Below are positions 1 through 9,563 of a stretch of 37,696 nt of DNA, in pieces. The position numbers and the translations under genes were made by a program. Source of the stretch: Micractinium sp. NFX-FRZ (Eukaryota; Chlorophyta; Trebouxiophyceae; Chlorellales; Chlorellaceae); the NCBI GenBank assembly GCA_029339195.1, contig JAPTJF010000550.1:1-37696 (forward strand), given 5' to 3'. Below the pieces are notes generated by a model. It searched no databases. It was not told the DNA's origin and saw only the letters and a program-made list of their open reading frames with translations. Position 1 is the stretch's first letter. Every line of letters starts with the position of its first letter.

Positions 1-2139
1 CGTGCCGCGCTTCCAGGCCGCGTGGGACGGCCACGCATTCGTGAACGAGCGAGGCACGCAGTTCAGGTGAGGGCAGGCGGGGCACACGGTCAGGGCACAC
101 GAATTGTGCAAGTGGACGGGCGGTGGCACGCTGGCTGGGGTGCTTCCCCTGCCTTGCCCCGCCTGGCCCCAAGCAGTCCTGCGCCTCTGCCTGCACCGGC
201 CAACGCCGCCTGCCTCGCCACACCCCCTCTGCACCTCCCCCCCCGCAGGTGCCAGGTGCAGTACGCTCCTTTCCAGAAGGTGCCGCGCCAGCGCGTGAAG
301 CGGGACCCAAAGGAGGGCACGCTGGAGAAGGGTGCGTGGGTTGTAATCGGGAGGCTGGACACAGGACGGTGGGGCAGCATGTGTGTGCAGGCGTATGAAG
401 CAGGGCCCAATGAGGGGGACTCGGAGGAGGGTGCATGGGGCGCAAGCGTGCTGGCGATAGTGGATTGGCGTGTGGGTGGGCTGCTGGTGTGGCAGTGGCA
501 GGTGCGTAGGAAGCAGGAGGGCGGCTGCAGGCGTGTGGGGGGCTGCCCTGTCAGCGGCCCTGGTGCCGGCGCAAGCAGCGCATCTTGATGCCGAATTTTC
601 GTGCCCAGCGCTGCCCCTGCCCTGCCTGCTTGAGCCGCTGGCCCAGCCCGCATCCTCACCACCGCCCTCACGGCCCGCCTCCCGCCCCGCCTCCCTGCGC
701 ACCTGCAGATGCCGACTACAGCGCATTTGTGGAGCGCCTGCAGGCGGGGCCCGAGGCGCTTGCGCCCGCTGAGCCGCAGCAGTCGGAGGGCGGCGCCCCT
801 GCTGTGGTTGTCACAGCGCTGATGCAGTACATGAAAGACAAGCGGGCACCCAAGCCGCCAGCTCAGCAGCTGCGGCGCGGCGCCAAGGCGGCCGCAGGGG
901 CAGCAGGGAAGGGCAAGGCGGCCGCGGGTGCCGGCGGCGCGGCGGCCACAGTGGGAGGCAAGCAGGCAGGTAAGGCGGCTGCCGCGGCAGCAGCCAAGGC
1001 TACCAAGGCAGCAGCAGCAGTGGGCAAGGCGGCTGCCGGCAAGGTTGCGGCTGGCAAGAAAGACAAGCCAGAGGGGAAGCAGACGGCAGCGGCAGCGGCA
1101 GCAGCGGCGGTGGGCGCCAGCGGCGGGCAGAAACTGACAAAGAAAGCGGTTGTCATGGTTAAGAAGGCCGCCCCAGCAGTGCCAGCACCAGCAGCAGCAG
1201 CCACCGCGGCGCCGCCGTCTGGCATCCTGCGCCGGCCCTCACAAGCAGCGGCAGCAGATACCGCAGCGGCTGCGCCAGCACAGCAGCAGCAGCAGCAGCA
1301 GGCGGGCAAGCCGCCGGGCAAGCAGCCCAAGCAGCAGCAGGGCGGCAAGGCGAGCAAGCAGCAGGGAGGCAAGCAGGCCAAGCAGCAGGCGGCGGCAGCA
1401 GCAGCGTCGGCGGACCAGCAGCAGCAGCAGCAGCAGCCAATGGCCACACCCAGGGTGCTGGCGCGACCACGGCAGGCGGCGCCAGCAGACACGGCGGCCG
1501 CACCAGAGGGCCCCAGCAGCAGCACTGCAGCAGCAGCGCCGGTGACAGCGGGGTCAGGCGAGGTGCGTGGTAGGCAGCGGGGCACAGCAGCTGCTGCAGC
1601 AGCTTCCGCAGTTTTGGGTGCTGGGACAGAGTGCGAGGCGGCCGTCCAACCGCCAGGTTCTGGTAGGATTTTGTGCTGCTGGGGCACTCGATTAGCATGT
1701 CGCCTCCGGCACCCCACCCCACGCTGTGCCCACTTGTGTGCAGGCTCCCAAGCGCGCGGGCAAGCCGGAGCGTGTGCGCCCCGGGTTTGGCACGTACCAG
1801 GTGGGCAGGGCAGGGGCGGAATTGAGGCAGGAGTGATGCTTTTGCTAGCTGTGCAGGGATTGAACTGCTGTGCTGCCGCCCGGCGGCGCCTCGGAAGCGG
1901 CGCCTGTCATGACTTAACCACCGCTCAACAACCCATCCTGCGCCCTCCTTCTTCCTCATTCGACTGTGCAGCCCAAGGCGGCGGGGCGGCTGCTGCAGGC
2001 AGCGCTCCCGCAGCTGCAGCCTGGCGGTGGCGAAGGCGGCGGCCGTGGCGGCGGCCGCGGCGGCCGCGGGGGGCGGGGCGGCAGGCAGCGAGCAGCGGCT
2101 GATGCAGCAGCAGCGGGGCCGCCGCCGCCGCTGGAGTGA
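1..2139 (+). CDS. UPF3: UPF3, nonsense-mediated mRNA decay factor (3' part)
   Basis: The gene enters from the left edge; visible exons are 1-66, 249-331, 709-1562, 1744-1800 and 1972-2139, all joining in frame to the TGA at 2137. The first two exons encode the end of the Smg4/UPF3 RNP-type domain: AFVNERGTQFR joined to CQVQYAPFQKVPRQR and then KEGTLEKDADYSAFVERL, matching the conserved family stretch around 'APFQKVP'. UPF3 links exon-junction complexes to UPF2/UPF1 so that transcripts with premature stops are degraded, and shuttles between nucleus and cytoplasm. Exon 3 is a very long low-complexity Ala/Gln/Lys region with basic patches and two runs of seven Gln. Across the exon 4/5 junction lies KPERVRPGFGTYQPKAAGR, resembling the EJC-binding motif of animal UPF3B. 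The C-terminus is RGG-rich, suggesting RNA contact. About 408 residues are visible; the N-terminus is outside the window. Family call confident; exon 3 boundaries moderately so. Confidence 0.88.
394..430 (+). repeat. Decayed copy of UPF3 exon 2 3' edge (exon echo)
   Basis: This 37-nt stretch of intron 2 and the GTGCATGGG after it repeat the last bases of exon 2 (295-331) and its donor GTGCGTGGG, about 35 of 44 positions matching by hand. In the exon frame it reads YEAGPNEGDSEE against VKRDPKEGTLEK. The offset between donors is 99 nt. Confidence 0.75.
1281..1301 (+). repeat. (CAG)7 coding microsatellite in UPF3
   Basis: Seven perfect CAG triplets encode a Gln run in UPF3 exon 3. A second (CAG)7 lies at 1416-1436 in the same frame. 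Pure triplet runs of this kind are expected to vary in length between strains. Confidence 0.9.
1416..1436 (+). repeat. (CAG)7 coding microsatellite in UPF3
   Basis: Second run of seven CAG triplets in UPF3 exon 3, giving DQQQQQQQP. It is surrounded by AAA and KQ-rich low-complexity sequence. Confidence 0.9.
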
Positions 2140-2186
2140 GGCGCCAGTGGCTTTCCTGTCTGCATGCTGGCTGTTTGTGTAGCATA

Positions 2187-2191
2187 TGTAA
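2187..2191 (+). terminator. TGTAA polyadenylation element of UPF3
   Basis: A TGTAA pentamer occurs 48 bp after the UPF3 stop and 200 bp before the next start codon. TGTAA is the usual poly(A) signal of green algae such as Chlamydomonas and Volvox. The 2140-2389 gap otherwise holds only pyrimidine-rich sequence just before the HCP start. Confidence 0.5.
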
Positions 2192-2389
2192 GATACAAGC
2201 AAGAGAGGCAGGAAGATGACGTGCTTCCTTTCACAGGTCTACTTTTGAACTGGCAACGCTCCATGCGGCGCTAAGGGGCACTTCTTTCCTACCTTACTTG
2301 CGTGTCAGACCCTGCCCCACCCTGTGCTCCCTCTCTTTCTGCGCTACCTCCTCCCCTTTCTCTTCTCTTTCCAGTCGTAAGCTCTCACC

Positions 2390-5300
2390 ATGCTCATGCG
2401 GGCCCTCTCCTCCGCCAGCAGCCGAGGGCTGCTGAGCGTTCTTGCCTGCAGGACGGCCCTTGCGGGGCTCAAGCAGCAGCCAGGTGGGCTAGGCGTGCAG
2501 GGTTGCGAGAGCAGCCTGGGGAGCTTCCCGCTGGGTGTCTCCGAGGTTGACTAAAATCGGCGCGACTGAGCGCCTGCCCTCGCTCTCGCTACCCGGCCGC
2601 TGTTTTCGAGCGCCTGAAACGCCTGTGGACAAGTTGACCGCGGCCGGAGCCTGCCTAACGGCCTCCCCCTGCCACCGCTTCCCACAGCCCGCCCGCTGGC
2701 GGCCCTGCGCTCCTCCCTCCGCTCAACCCCACTGGTGGTTCGTGCGTATGCGAGTGAACCGGCCAAGGAGCCCATCATGACCAGCGGAATGTTCTGCTAC
2801 CAGGTAAGGGAAATTTGAGGTTAAATGTGTGGCCAACGGAACATAAGAGGTGAAACGCCCCGGCACAGGGGCGGGAGGACTGCAAGGTTGCCGCCGCACT
2901 CCCCGCCAAATCCTTGCCAGAGATGCTGGGTGCACCCTCCCACTCACCCTGCCCTATTCACCCTGCCGCGTGGCACACAGCCCGATGCGCCTGGCACACC
3001 AACCCGTCATCCATCCCCTCCCCTGACCAACTACGCACTGCTGCCTCCCGCCGAGTCCCTGCGCATACGCTGCCCTCCTGCAGTGCGAGCAGACCGCCAA
3101 AGGCACCGCCTGCTTGCACCGCTTTACCAACCGCCTACTCACCGCCCTGGGGCCGCCTCTCTTCCCTATGTCATGCTGCAGTGCGAGCAGACCGCCAAGG
3201 GCACCGGCTGCACCACCGTGGGCGTGTGCGGCAAGACGCCCGAGACCGCGCTCCTGCAGGTGGGCTGGGGTAGGGGGCGGGAGGGTGAGTGGGTGGGTGA
3301 GTGGGCGGGTGGCGCAAGGGTGCTGCGGCATGGCGCGGTGGGCATGGGAGGCACAGACGTGTCCCCACCCATGTGCAACATGCCGCCTCCCTTTGTCAAA
3401 GCATCGCACCAGCCACGAACCCCTCCCCACACACACCTCCCTTCCCTCCTCCTCCCCTCCCTCCGCCCTCCCCGCTCCCTGTCAGGACCTGCTGACCTAC
3501 TCTCTCAAGGGCCTGGGCTGCTGGGCCGCCTTTGCTCAGAGCAAGGGTGTGGAGGTGCCCATTGAGGTCTACTCCATCCTCAACGCCGCCACCTTTGCCA
3601 CCCTCACCAACGTCAACTTTGACGACGCGCGCTTCAAGGTGCAGGGTGGAGGCGGGGGGTGGTGGCCTTGGGGGTTGCAGGGAGGAGGGCACCAAAAAGG
3701 AGGTCTGATGCGGGCAGGGAGGCAGGCCGGGAGGGCCGGCAGGCAACATTGAGGTAGGCCAGTCTGCTCTGTCGAGCCCTCGGGGCCCATGAGTGCATTG
3801 CCGGGACCACCTGTCGAGCTGTACAGCCCGCCTGCCTGCTGTCCAGTGTCCCATCCCGCCCTTCCCCTGCCCTCCCTTTGTTTCTCTTTCGAGCTGTTCA
3901 TCATAGTCAGGGATGCATGTGCGCGTCCCGTCCGCGTCGTGGCGTGCTCGTGTGCCATGGCGCTCGGCTGGCGCCCTCATCCCTTTCTCCATTCAATGCA
4001 CCCTGCCCACAGGAGTACATCACCACGGTGCACTCCCTGCGCGGCGAGCTGGAGCGCCGTGTGCGCCAGGCTGGCGTGGAGGAGCCCATCCCCACCCCCG
4101 CCAACCTGCCCTGGTTCGACCTGCTGGCACACCCCGCAGCGTGAGCTTCACACCTTGTTCATCTCACTTGGTGCTCTGTGACTGCGACTGTGTGAGGGGC
4201 TGCCTGCCCGCTGCCTCACAGCTCAGCTGACCTCTGTCCACCTCCGCGCCAGCCAACCTGCCTGCCCACCATGCTGCCTGCCTGCCCGCCTACGCGCCTG
4301 CCCACCATGCTGCCTCCTTCGTCATACCCAAAATTCGCAGCCTGCTTCAGCCGCCATTACGTCCTCACCTCCTTTGTGTGCCTTCCCTCCCGCCCTCCCT
4401 CCCGCCCTTGCTCTCACAGCTCCGTGGCATGGCCTTACCAGGGCGGACTGTGCCGCGCCAGCATGGGACCGCCACCGTACCTAAACCCCTGTGTGACCTG
4501 CTTCCCCATCCTGCCCCTCCCATCCCGCCTGCAGCTGGAAACTGAACCAAGGCTACCTGCAGTCAGCCAGCATCGACCAGCTGATGCAGCTTGGCAAGAT
4601 GGTTTCCCTGGAGCACCGCCGCCACGTGGTGGACCCCACCCTGCTGGGCCTGCACGAGGTGAGGGAGGGGCCAGAGCCGCTGTGCTGCGCCGCATCGCGC
4701 TGTGCCATGCTGTGGTCCCGCCGGCAGCATCTGCAACCTGCAACCCTCTTGGCGACGGCCGCCCACCCCTCACCAGACCCCTTTCCCTTTTCTCTCCCCC
4801 TACTCCTCAACCCCTCCCTCCCCATTCCCGCCCTGTGCAGATGATCACCTACGGCCTGCGCGGCCTGGCCGCCTACTCGCACCACGCCGAGGTGCTGGGG
4901 CAGCGTGACCAGGAGGTGGGTGCGGCGGGTGGACGAGTGGGCTCTGGGGAGGATGAGCGGGCGTGGCAGTCCTCATGCGGTATTGAGAGTGTGCGGTGGT
5001 GGAGCAGGGGGAAGATGCCATGCCCGGCCCTGCCTGCCCCGCCAACTTCTCGCTTGGTTTGAGCCGGCACCCAAGCCCCACCTCGCCGCCCCCTCCCCCC
5101 TCTCCCTCACCACAGGTGGACGAGTTCCTGGCGCGCTGCTACGCCTTCCTGTGCAGCGAGGAGGCCCTGGACCTGGGCAAGACACTCGACATGGTGGACC
5201 AGCTGGGGGCGGCGGGCCTCAAGGGGATGAAGCTGCTCGACCACGGTGGGTGGGGGGGCGGGCAGGCAGCATGAGGTTGGGCCCCGGTTGGGTGGGCAGT

Positions 5301-8300
5301 GGCGGGTTGAAGGCAGCTGTGGGAAAACCTCTCTGATGCATGTGCGTGCTTTCTTATTGCGGCCCTGCTGTCCCGCTCAGAAAACGCTCGAACTCACTGT
5401 GTGTCCCAACCCTCCACCATGCCTGCAGGCCACACCAGCCGGTTTGGCCACCCGGAGCCCACCCAGGTGCGCATCACCCCCAAGAAGGGCAAGGCCATCC
5501 TGATCAGCGGTCACGACCTGCAGGACACGTACGACCTGCTGGCGCAGACCGAGGGCACCAGCATCAACGTGTGGACCCACGGAGAGCTGCTGCCCGCGCA
5601 CGGCTACCCCGAAATCAAGAAGCGCTTCCCCCACCTGGTGAGCGGGACAGGAAGGGGATGGCAGTGAGACGGTGTGGGGTGGGATGGGCCGGGTGGCAGA
5701 GGAGGCTGTGGGGAGGGCCGGGAACGAGGGGCGGATGTGGGGAAGGGAGGGTGCCTGTTCACCTTCCTGCCGTCCCTTTGCCATTCTGCACACCGCTCTT
5801 ATTAGCGTCGCTCACTTCGCTCTTCTTCCCTGATCTGTGCCCGGACCTGCCAACCCCGACAGGTGGGCAACTACGGCGGCGCCTGGTACCGCCAGCAGAA
5901 GGACTTTGCAGAGTTCCCCGGCGCCGTGCTGGTGAGCGGTGGCGGTGGGTCGGCAGGCTGGGCCCACAGAACCCCGCGCGGCCCCTCTGTCATGGATCCT
6001 CTGCCGTGGCCCCTGTGCAGGCTGGGCCTCTGTATGGTGGATGTGGGCCATGGCGGTGACGGTGGCAGCGGGCACCATCACGAGCGTGCAGGACAGGACC
6101 ATGCAAAGCATGGCGATGCCGCACTCGATGGACACGTATTGCAGGGCGACCGCCGCAGGGATGCTCCCTGGCGGCCGCCCTGCAATACGTGCCCATCGCG
6201 TGCGGCACCACCATGTTTTGCATGGTCCTGACCTGGGGCTGGGGGGCCTACTGCTTCAAGAGGGGGGCCACGAGGCACGGGCGCTTGAAGTGGCAGCTTT
6301 TGGCAGTGCGGCTCCTCCGTGGCCCGGTCACCCCTATCTGCCGCCACCCGCATTCCAGCTCACCCTCACCCCGACACGCTACGCCTTGGCTGCCTCCCTC
6401 CCTCCCTCCCTCCCCGCCTACAGATGACCACCAACTGCATCGTGGAACCGCGCAAGGCGTACGTGAGTGCCAGCCAGCCCTGCCCTCGGATGCTCGGGGG
6501 CGGGAAGTGCTGCCCTGCCACGCTTGGGGTCGGGGGGTGCAGAAGTGTGGGAGCCTGCCGGCCGGCTGTGCAAAGGCGGTGCCAGTCAGGCCTGCTTGCC
6601 GCTGCCTGCCCTGATGCCTCCCACCCTTCCACATTTGCCTGCTGCCCACCCTGCCCACCCACCGGCCACCCAAACATTCTCTTACGCCTCCCTGTGCGTT
6701 GCAGTCTGACCGCATCTTCACCACGGGCGAGGTCGGCTGGGCTGGCGTGCCCCACATTGAGGGGCAGATGGGCAAGTCCAAGGACTACAGCCAGGTCATC
6801 AAGAAGGCGCAGGTGGGTTGCGGGGGGTGGGGAGGAAGTGGGGACTGCAGCCTGGTAGTATGAAGAAGGCACAGCGGGTGTAGGTTGCTCACAACAGGGG
6901 TTGGATTGTGAGGGCCAGTGGACTTGTTTGGATGCAAGGTGCACCCACCTCTGTGCACCCCTGGTTCCCAGTCTGCGGCAGTTCTTCTGTGCAGCATGGC
7001 TGGGCTATGTGGCATGCCCCTCTCCTCCCTTCCTGTGCGGCCTCACTGGCCATCTTGTTCAGCATCAAGAGCCGACACTCGCACCCGCGTGCCCTAGGGA
7101 GCTCTGCCTCGCCTGACGATGGGAATTGTATGCACAAGCCCCTATTCACAGCCCTCGCTTCACTTCTTTCTCCCCCTGTTCTGCTGTGTGTTCCAGGAGC
7201 TGCCCGGCCTCACACAGGAGCCTTGTGCTTACAAGCACCGCTTACCTCCCGTCCCTTCTCCTCCCTTTCCACCTCTCCAGGAGCTGCCTGGCTTCACCGA
7301 CGAGCCCCCCGAGAGCGAGGCCAAGTTTGTGACCACTGGCTTTGCGCGCAACGCGGTGCTGGGCGTGGCGGGCGAGGTGGTCAAGGCGGTGAAGGAGGGC
7401 CACCTGAAGCACATCTTCCTGATTGGAGGCTGCGACGGCTCAGGTGGGTGTAGGAGTTAGAGCTGGGGAGGGTAGTGGGGGAGGGAGGGCAGAGGGGAAC
7501 TGGCCAACAGGCAGGGAAGCACATGTTCTTGGTTAGTGTCTATTCAGGCTCGGGGTATGCGGGGGTGGTGGGTTTCGTGCTGTGGGCTGGCAAAGAGGGC
7601 TGCTGCATGGGCATATAGGAGGGGCGCAAAGGAGGCAGGCTGGGGGCACCAAGCCGCCCAGACTACCCCACAGTGAGTGTCATTCTACCAACGCCGTGTT
7701 TGTTCAGGCTCACGCTGCCTGCCTGCCTCTGGCTGCCTGCCTGCCTGGCTGCCTACCAGCCACTGCCAGGCCCCTTGCCCTTAGGCAGTCGTCAAAGCAA
7801 CTCTTCTGCTCCCACCCCCATCCCCCTCCTGCAGAGCCTGAGCGCAAGTACTTTGGCAAGGTTGCCGACGCCACCCCGCAGGACACCATGCTGCTCACCC
7901 TGGGCTGCGGCAAGTTCCGCTTCTATGACCACGACTACGGCATGCTGCCCAACACGCCCCTGCCACGCCTGGTGAGGGGGTGGGGGGAGCGTCGAGGGAG
8001 GGCAAGGGGTGGTGAGCGCGCTGTACACGGCAGTGCAGCCGGTGCGAATCAGCTGGCTTGACGCTGCTGTGCCTGCCCGCCTCCCCAGCCCCATTGCCTC
8101 CTTCAACGGCCCTGCTCCCCAGCTTACACTGTGTGACGCCCCACCCCTCCTTCCTCACCCCTTCGCTCTCCCCCTCCCCTCCCCCCATACGGCAGGTGGA
8201 CATGGGCCAGTGCAACGATGCCTACTCCGCAATCGTAGTTGCCTCCAAGTTGGCAGAGGTGTTTGGCACCGACGTCAACGGCCTGCCGCTGTCCCTGGAC

Positions 8301-8784
8301 CTCAGCTGGCTGGAGCAGAAGGCGGTGATCATCCTGCTCGCCCTGCTGCACCTCAACGTCAAGAACATCCGCATCGGGCCCAAGGCGCCCGCCTTCCTCA
8401 CGCCCGAGGCGCTCAAGGTGGGGTTGTGGAATGTGTGTTGGCGGGGGGCACCGGCTGATGTTAGTGCAAGGCTGCCTGCACTGGGGGCGCGTGCGGTAGT
8501 TGCTTGCGCTCTGATGGGACCCGCTTTCCGCATGCCAGAGGGTGGCGAGGATGTTTTTTGGCAGCGGGCGCATGGATTCGCAGACCGCTCCAGGTGGGGG
8601 CTAAACGTGATTCACCACCATGACCCTAGCCGAACAACAAACGCCACCAAAACGTACCCCTGTTTCTCCTCCCTCCACCGCCCCCTGCCCTCCTCATCAG
8701 GTGGTGGTGGACAAGTGGGGGCTCAAGGTGACCAACACCAAGGATCCTGCTGGTGACGTGGCAGCCATGCTGGCCAAGGCGTGA
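2390..8784 (+). CDS. HCP: Hybrid-cluster protein (HCP, prismane; hydroxylamine/NO reductase family), organelle-targeted
   Basis: Exons: 2390-2483, 2688-2803, 3182-3259, 3486-3638, 4013-4140, 4535-4658, 4841-4915, 5116-5245, 5429-5637, 5863-5931, 6424-6462, 6705-6812, 7281-7443, 7835-7971, 8196-8417, 8701-8784; 642 aa. Residues 1-65 are Arg/Ser/Ala/Leu-rich with almost no acidic residues at first, like a mitochondrial or plastid transit peptide. The mature part opens MFCYQCEQT with C68-x2-C71-x8-C80-x5-C86, the N-terminal cubane ligands with class I-like spacing. All hybrid-cluster ligands known from Desulfovibrio HCP are present in order: H328 (SGHD), E352 (HGE), C397 (TTNC), C492 (GGCDGS), C520 (LGCGKFRF), C547 (GQCNDAYS), E581 and K583 (WLEQK). 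Bacterial HCPs reduce hydroxylamine or nitric oxide; several green algae express HCP in anoxia or during nitrogen metabolism, so such a role is inferred. The start is the first ATG of the frame. Introns 2, 12, 13 and 15 hold exon-edge copies; intron 10 holds a long hairpin. Confidence 0.95.
3084..3113 (+). repeat. Duplicate of HCP exon 3 5' edge with its own acceptor
   Basis: Within intron 2, directly after a CTGCAG, 28 of 30 bases equal the first 30 bases of real exon 3 (3182-3211), encoding [10 protein letters not shown] instead of [10 protein letters not shown]. The offset is 98 nt, so use of this acceptor would shift frame. After this point the copy diverges and loses the VGVCGKT residues. 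Confidence 0.92.
4261..4315 (+). repeat. Intronic short tandem repeat, period 36
   Basis: A 19-nt word (CCTGCCCACCATGCTGCCT) occurs at 4261-4279 and again at 4297-4315 in HCP intron 5, separated by TGCC-rich sequence. No coding or signal function is evident. Confidence 0.8.
6094..6230 (+). repeat. 137-nt near-perfect hairpin (inverted repeat) in HCP intron 10
   Basis: The 61-nt arms 6094-6154 and 6170-6230 are reverse complements at about 55 of 61 positions. The 15-nt centre (6155-6169) pairs further as AGGGA/TCCCT, leaving almost no loop. The mismatches are scattered single positions. The element lies wholly inside intron 10 (5932-6423), away from both splice sites. Shape and length fit either an intronic miRNA/siRNA precursor or a small foldback transposon; no clear target-site duplication is seen. 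Confidence 0.85.
7197..7222 (+). repeat. Duplicate of HCP exon 13 5' edge with usable in-frame acceptor
   Basis: Following TTCCAG, this segment matches the start of real exon 13 (7281-7306) at about 21 of 26 bases: ELPGLTQEP versus ELPGFTDEP. The pyrimidine tracts before both copies are also alike (40 and 41 nt). The offset is 84 nt and the frame stays open between them, so this acceptor would add a 28-residue Pro-rich insert. Confidence 0.85.
7517..7555 (+). repeat. Decayed copy of HCP exon 13 3' edge
   Basis: In intron 13, 110 nt after the matching exon sequence, the DNA reads [13 protein letters not shown] against the exon's [13 protein letters not shown]. Nucleotide identity is highest in AAGCACAT.TTC.TG.TT. 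The functional cluster cysteine is lost in the copy. Confidence 0.6.
8520..8549 (+). repeat. Decayed copy of HCP exon 15 3' edge
   Basis: Intron 15 carries [10 protein letters not shown] in the same frame as, and 132 nt after, [10 protein letters not shown] at the end of exon 15. The reading frame from exon 15 stays open through the copy. No GT follows the copy directly, so it looks like a relic. Confidence 0.5.
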
Positions 8785-9563
8785 GCGCGCTTCGCCTGCA
8801 CAGCAGGCAGCCTGTGCAACGTGCAGCGCCTGCCCTGCCGTGCTGGCCGAGAATTGAATTGCAAGCCTTGGCTAAACATCGTGCGTGATAATTGTGGAAG
8901 CAGCAGCGAACCGTGGTTCATGTTCGGGCCGTGCCGACGGGCACAATGCCCTGCTGGCGCCGGCAGTGGCGCACAAATGTGACCTGCTTCTCATCCGTTC
9001 CTGCAACCCCGTGCATCCCTTTGTTTGAGTGTGCCTGTGCTCGCTTTACTGTAGCTGAGCTGCTTTCTGAGAGAGGAGTATAATCAAGACCCACGTGGCA
9101 AGGGAAGTGGCAAGAGAGCAAGATATCACATGGGAGCAAAGTGCTGGGTGAGAGGCTGCTTTGCTGCATGTGGCCAGTGAGCTGTGCCACATGCACAGCT
9201 TATGTAGGCACGGCGGCCGGGGCTGCCGCCCACCCCTTGCCGCCGCGCCTGGCAGGCCGCCTGCACAGCCCCTCAGCACCCAAACGGGAAGCCCACCCCC
9301 TGCCTCGCTCTGCTGTTCACACGCCTTGTGCCCACTGAACCCTGCGCCCCGCTGTCAAGCCTTGCGCCTCCTCGCCACTGCCCGCTAGCCACCCTCCGCC
9401 AAGCCGCTCGACATGATCCAGAGCAATTCACACGACGGCGGACAGCACACAAAACAGCAACAACGGTGCACGCAGACGCTGCCAGCGCCACTGAGGGCGC
9501 AGCGACGGGCACCAGTCGCCATCCGTCTGCTGCAGAGCTCTGGGTCCTGCTCAATGCCGCTGC
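8785..9563. other. Intergenic region between convergent HCP and Tat-SF1-like genes
   Basis: The two genes end facing each other across 779 bp, so this must hold both 3' UTRs. I find no TGTAA on either strand and no open frame that resembles a protein. The segment is slightly less GC-rich around 8880-9110. Confidence 0.5.

Noticed and set aside
863..1717. Long minus-strand open frame opposite UPF3 exon 3
   Set aside because: Its Ala/Cys-rich translation is the mirror of CAG/GCA repeats; GC-rich DNA keeps the antisense frame open. No family similarity.
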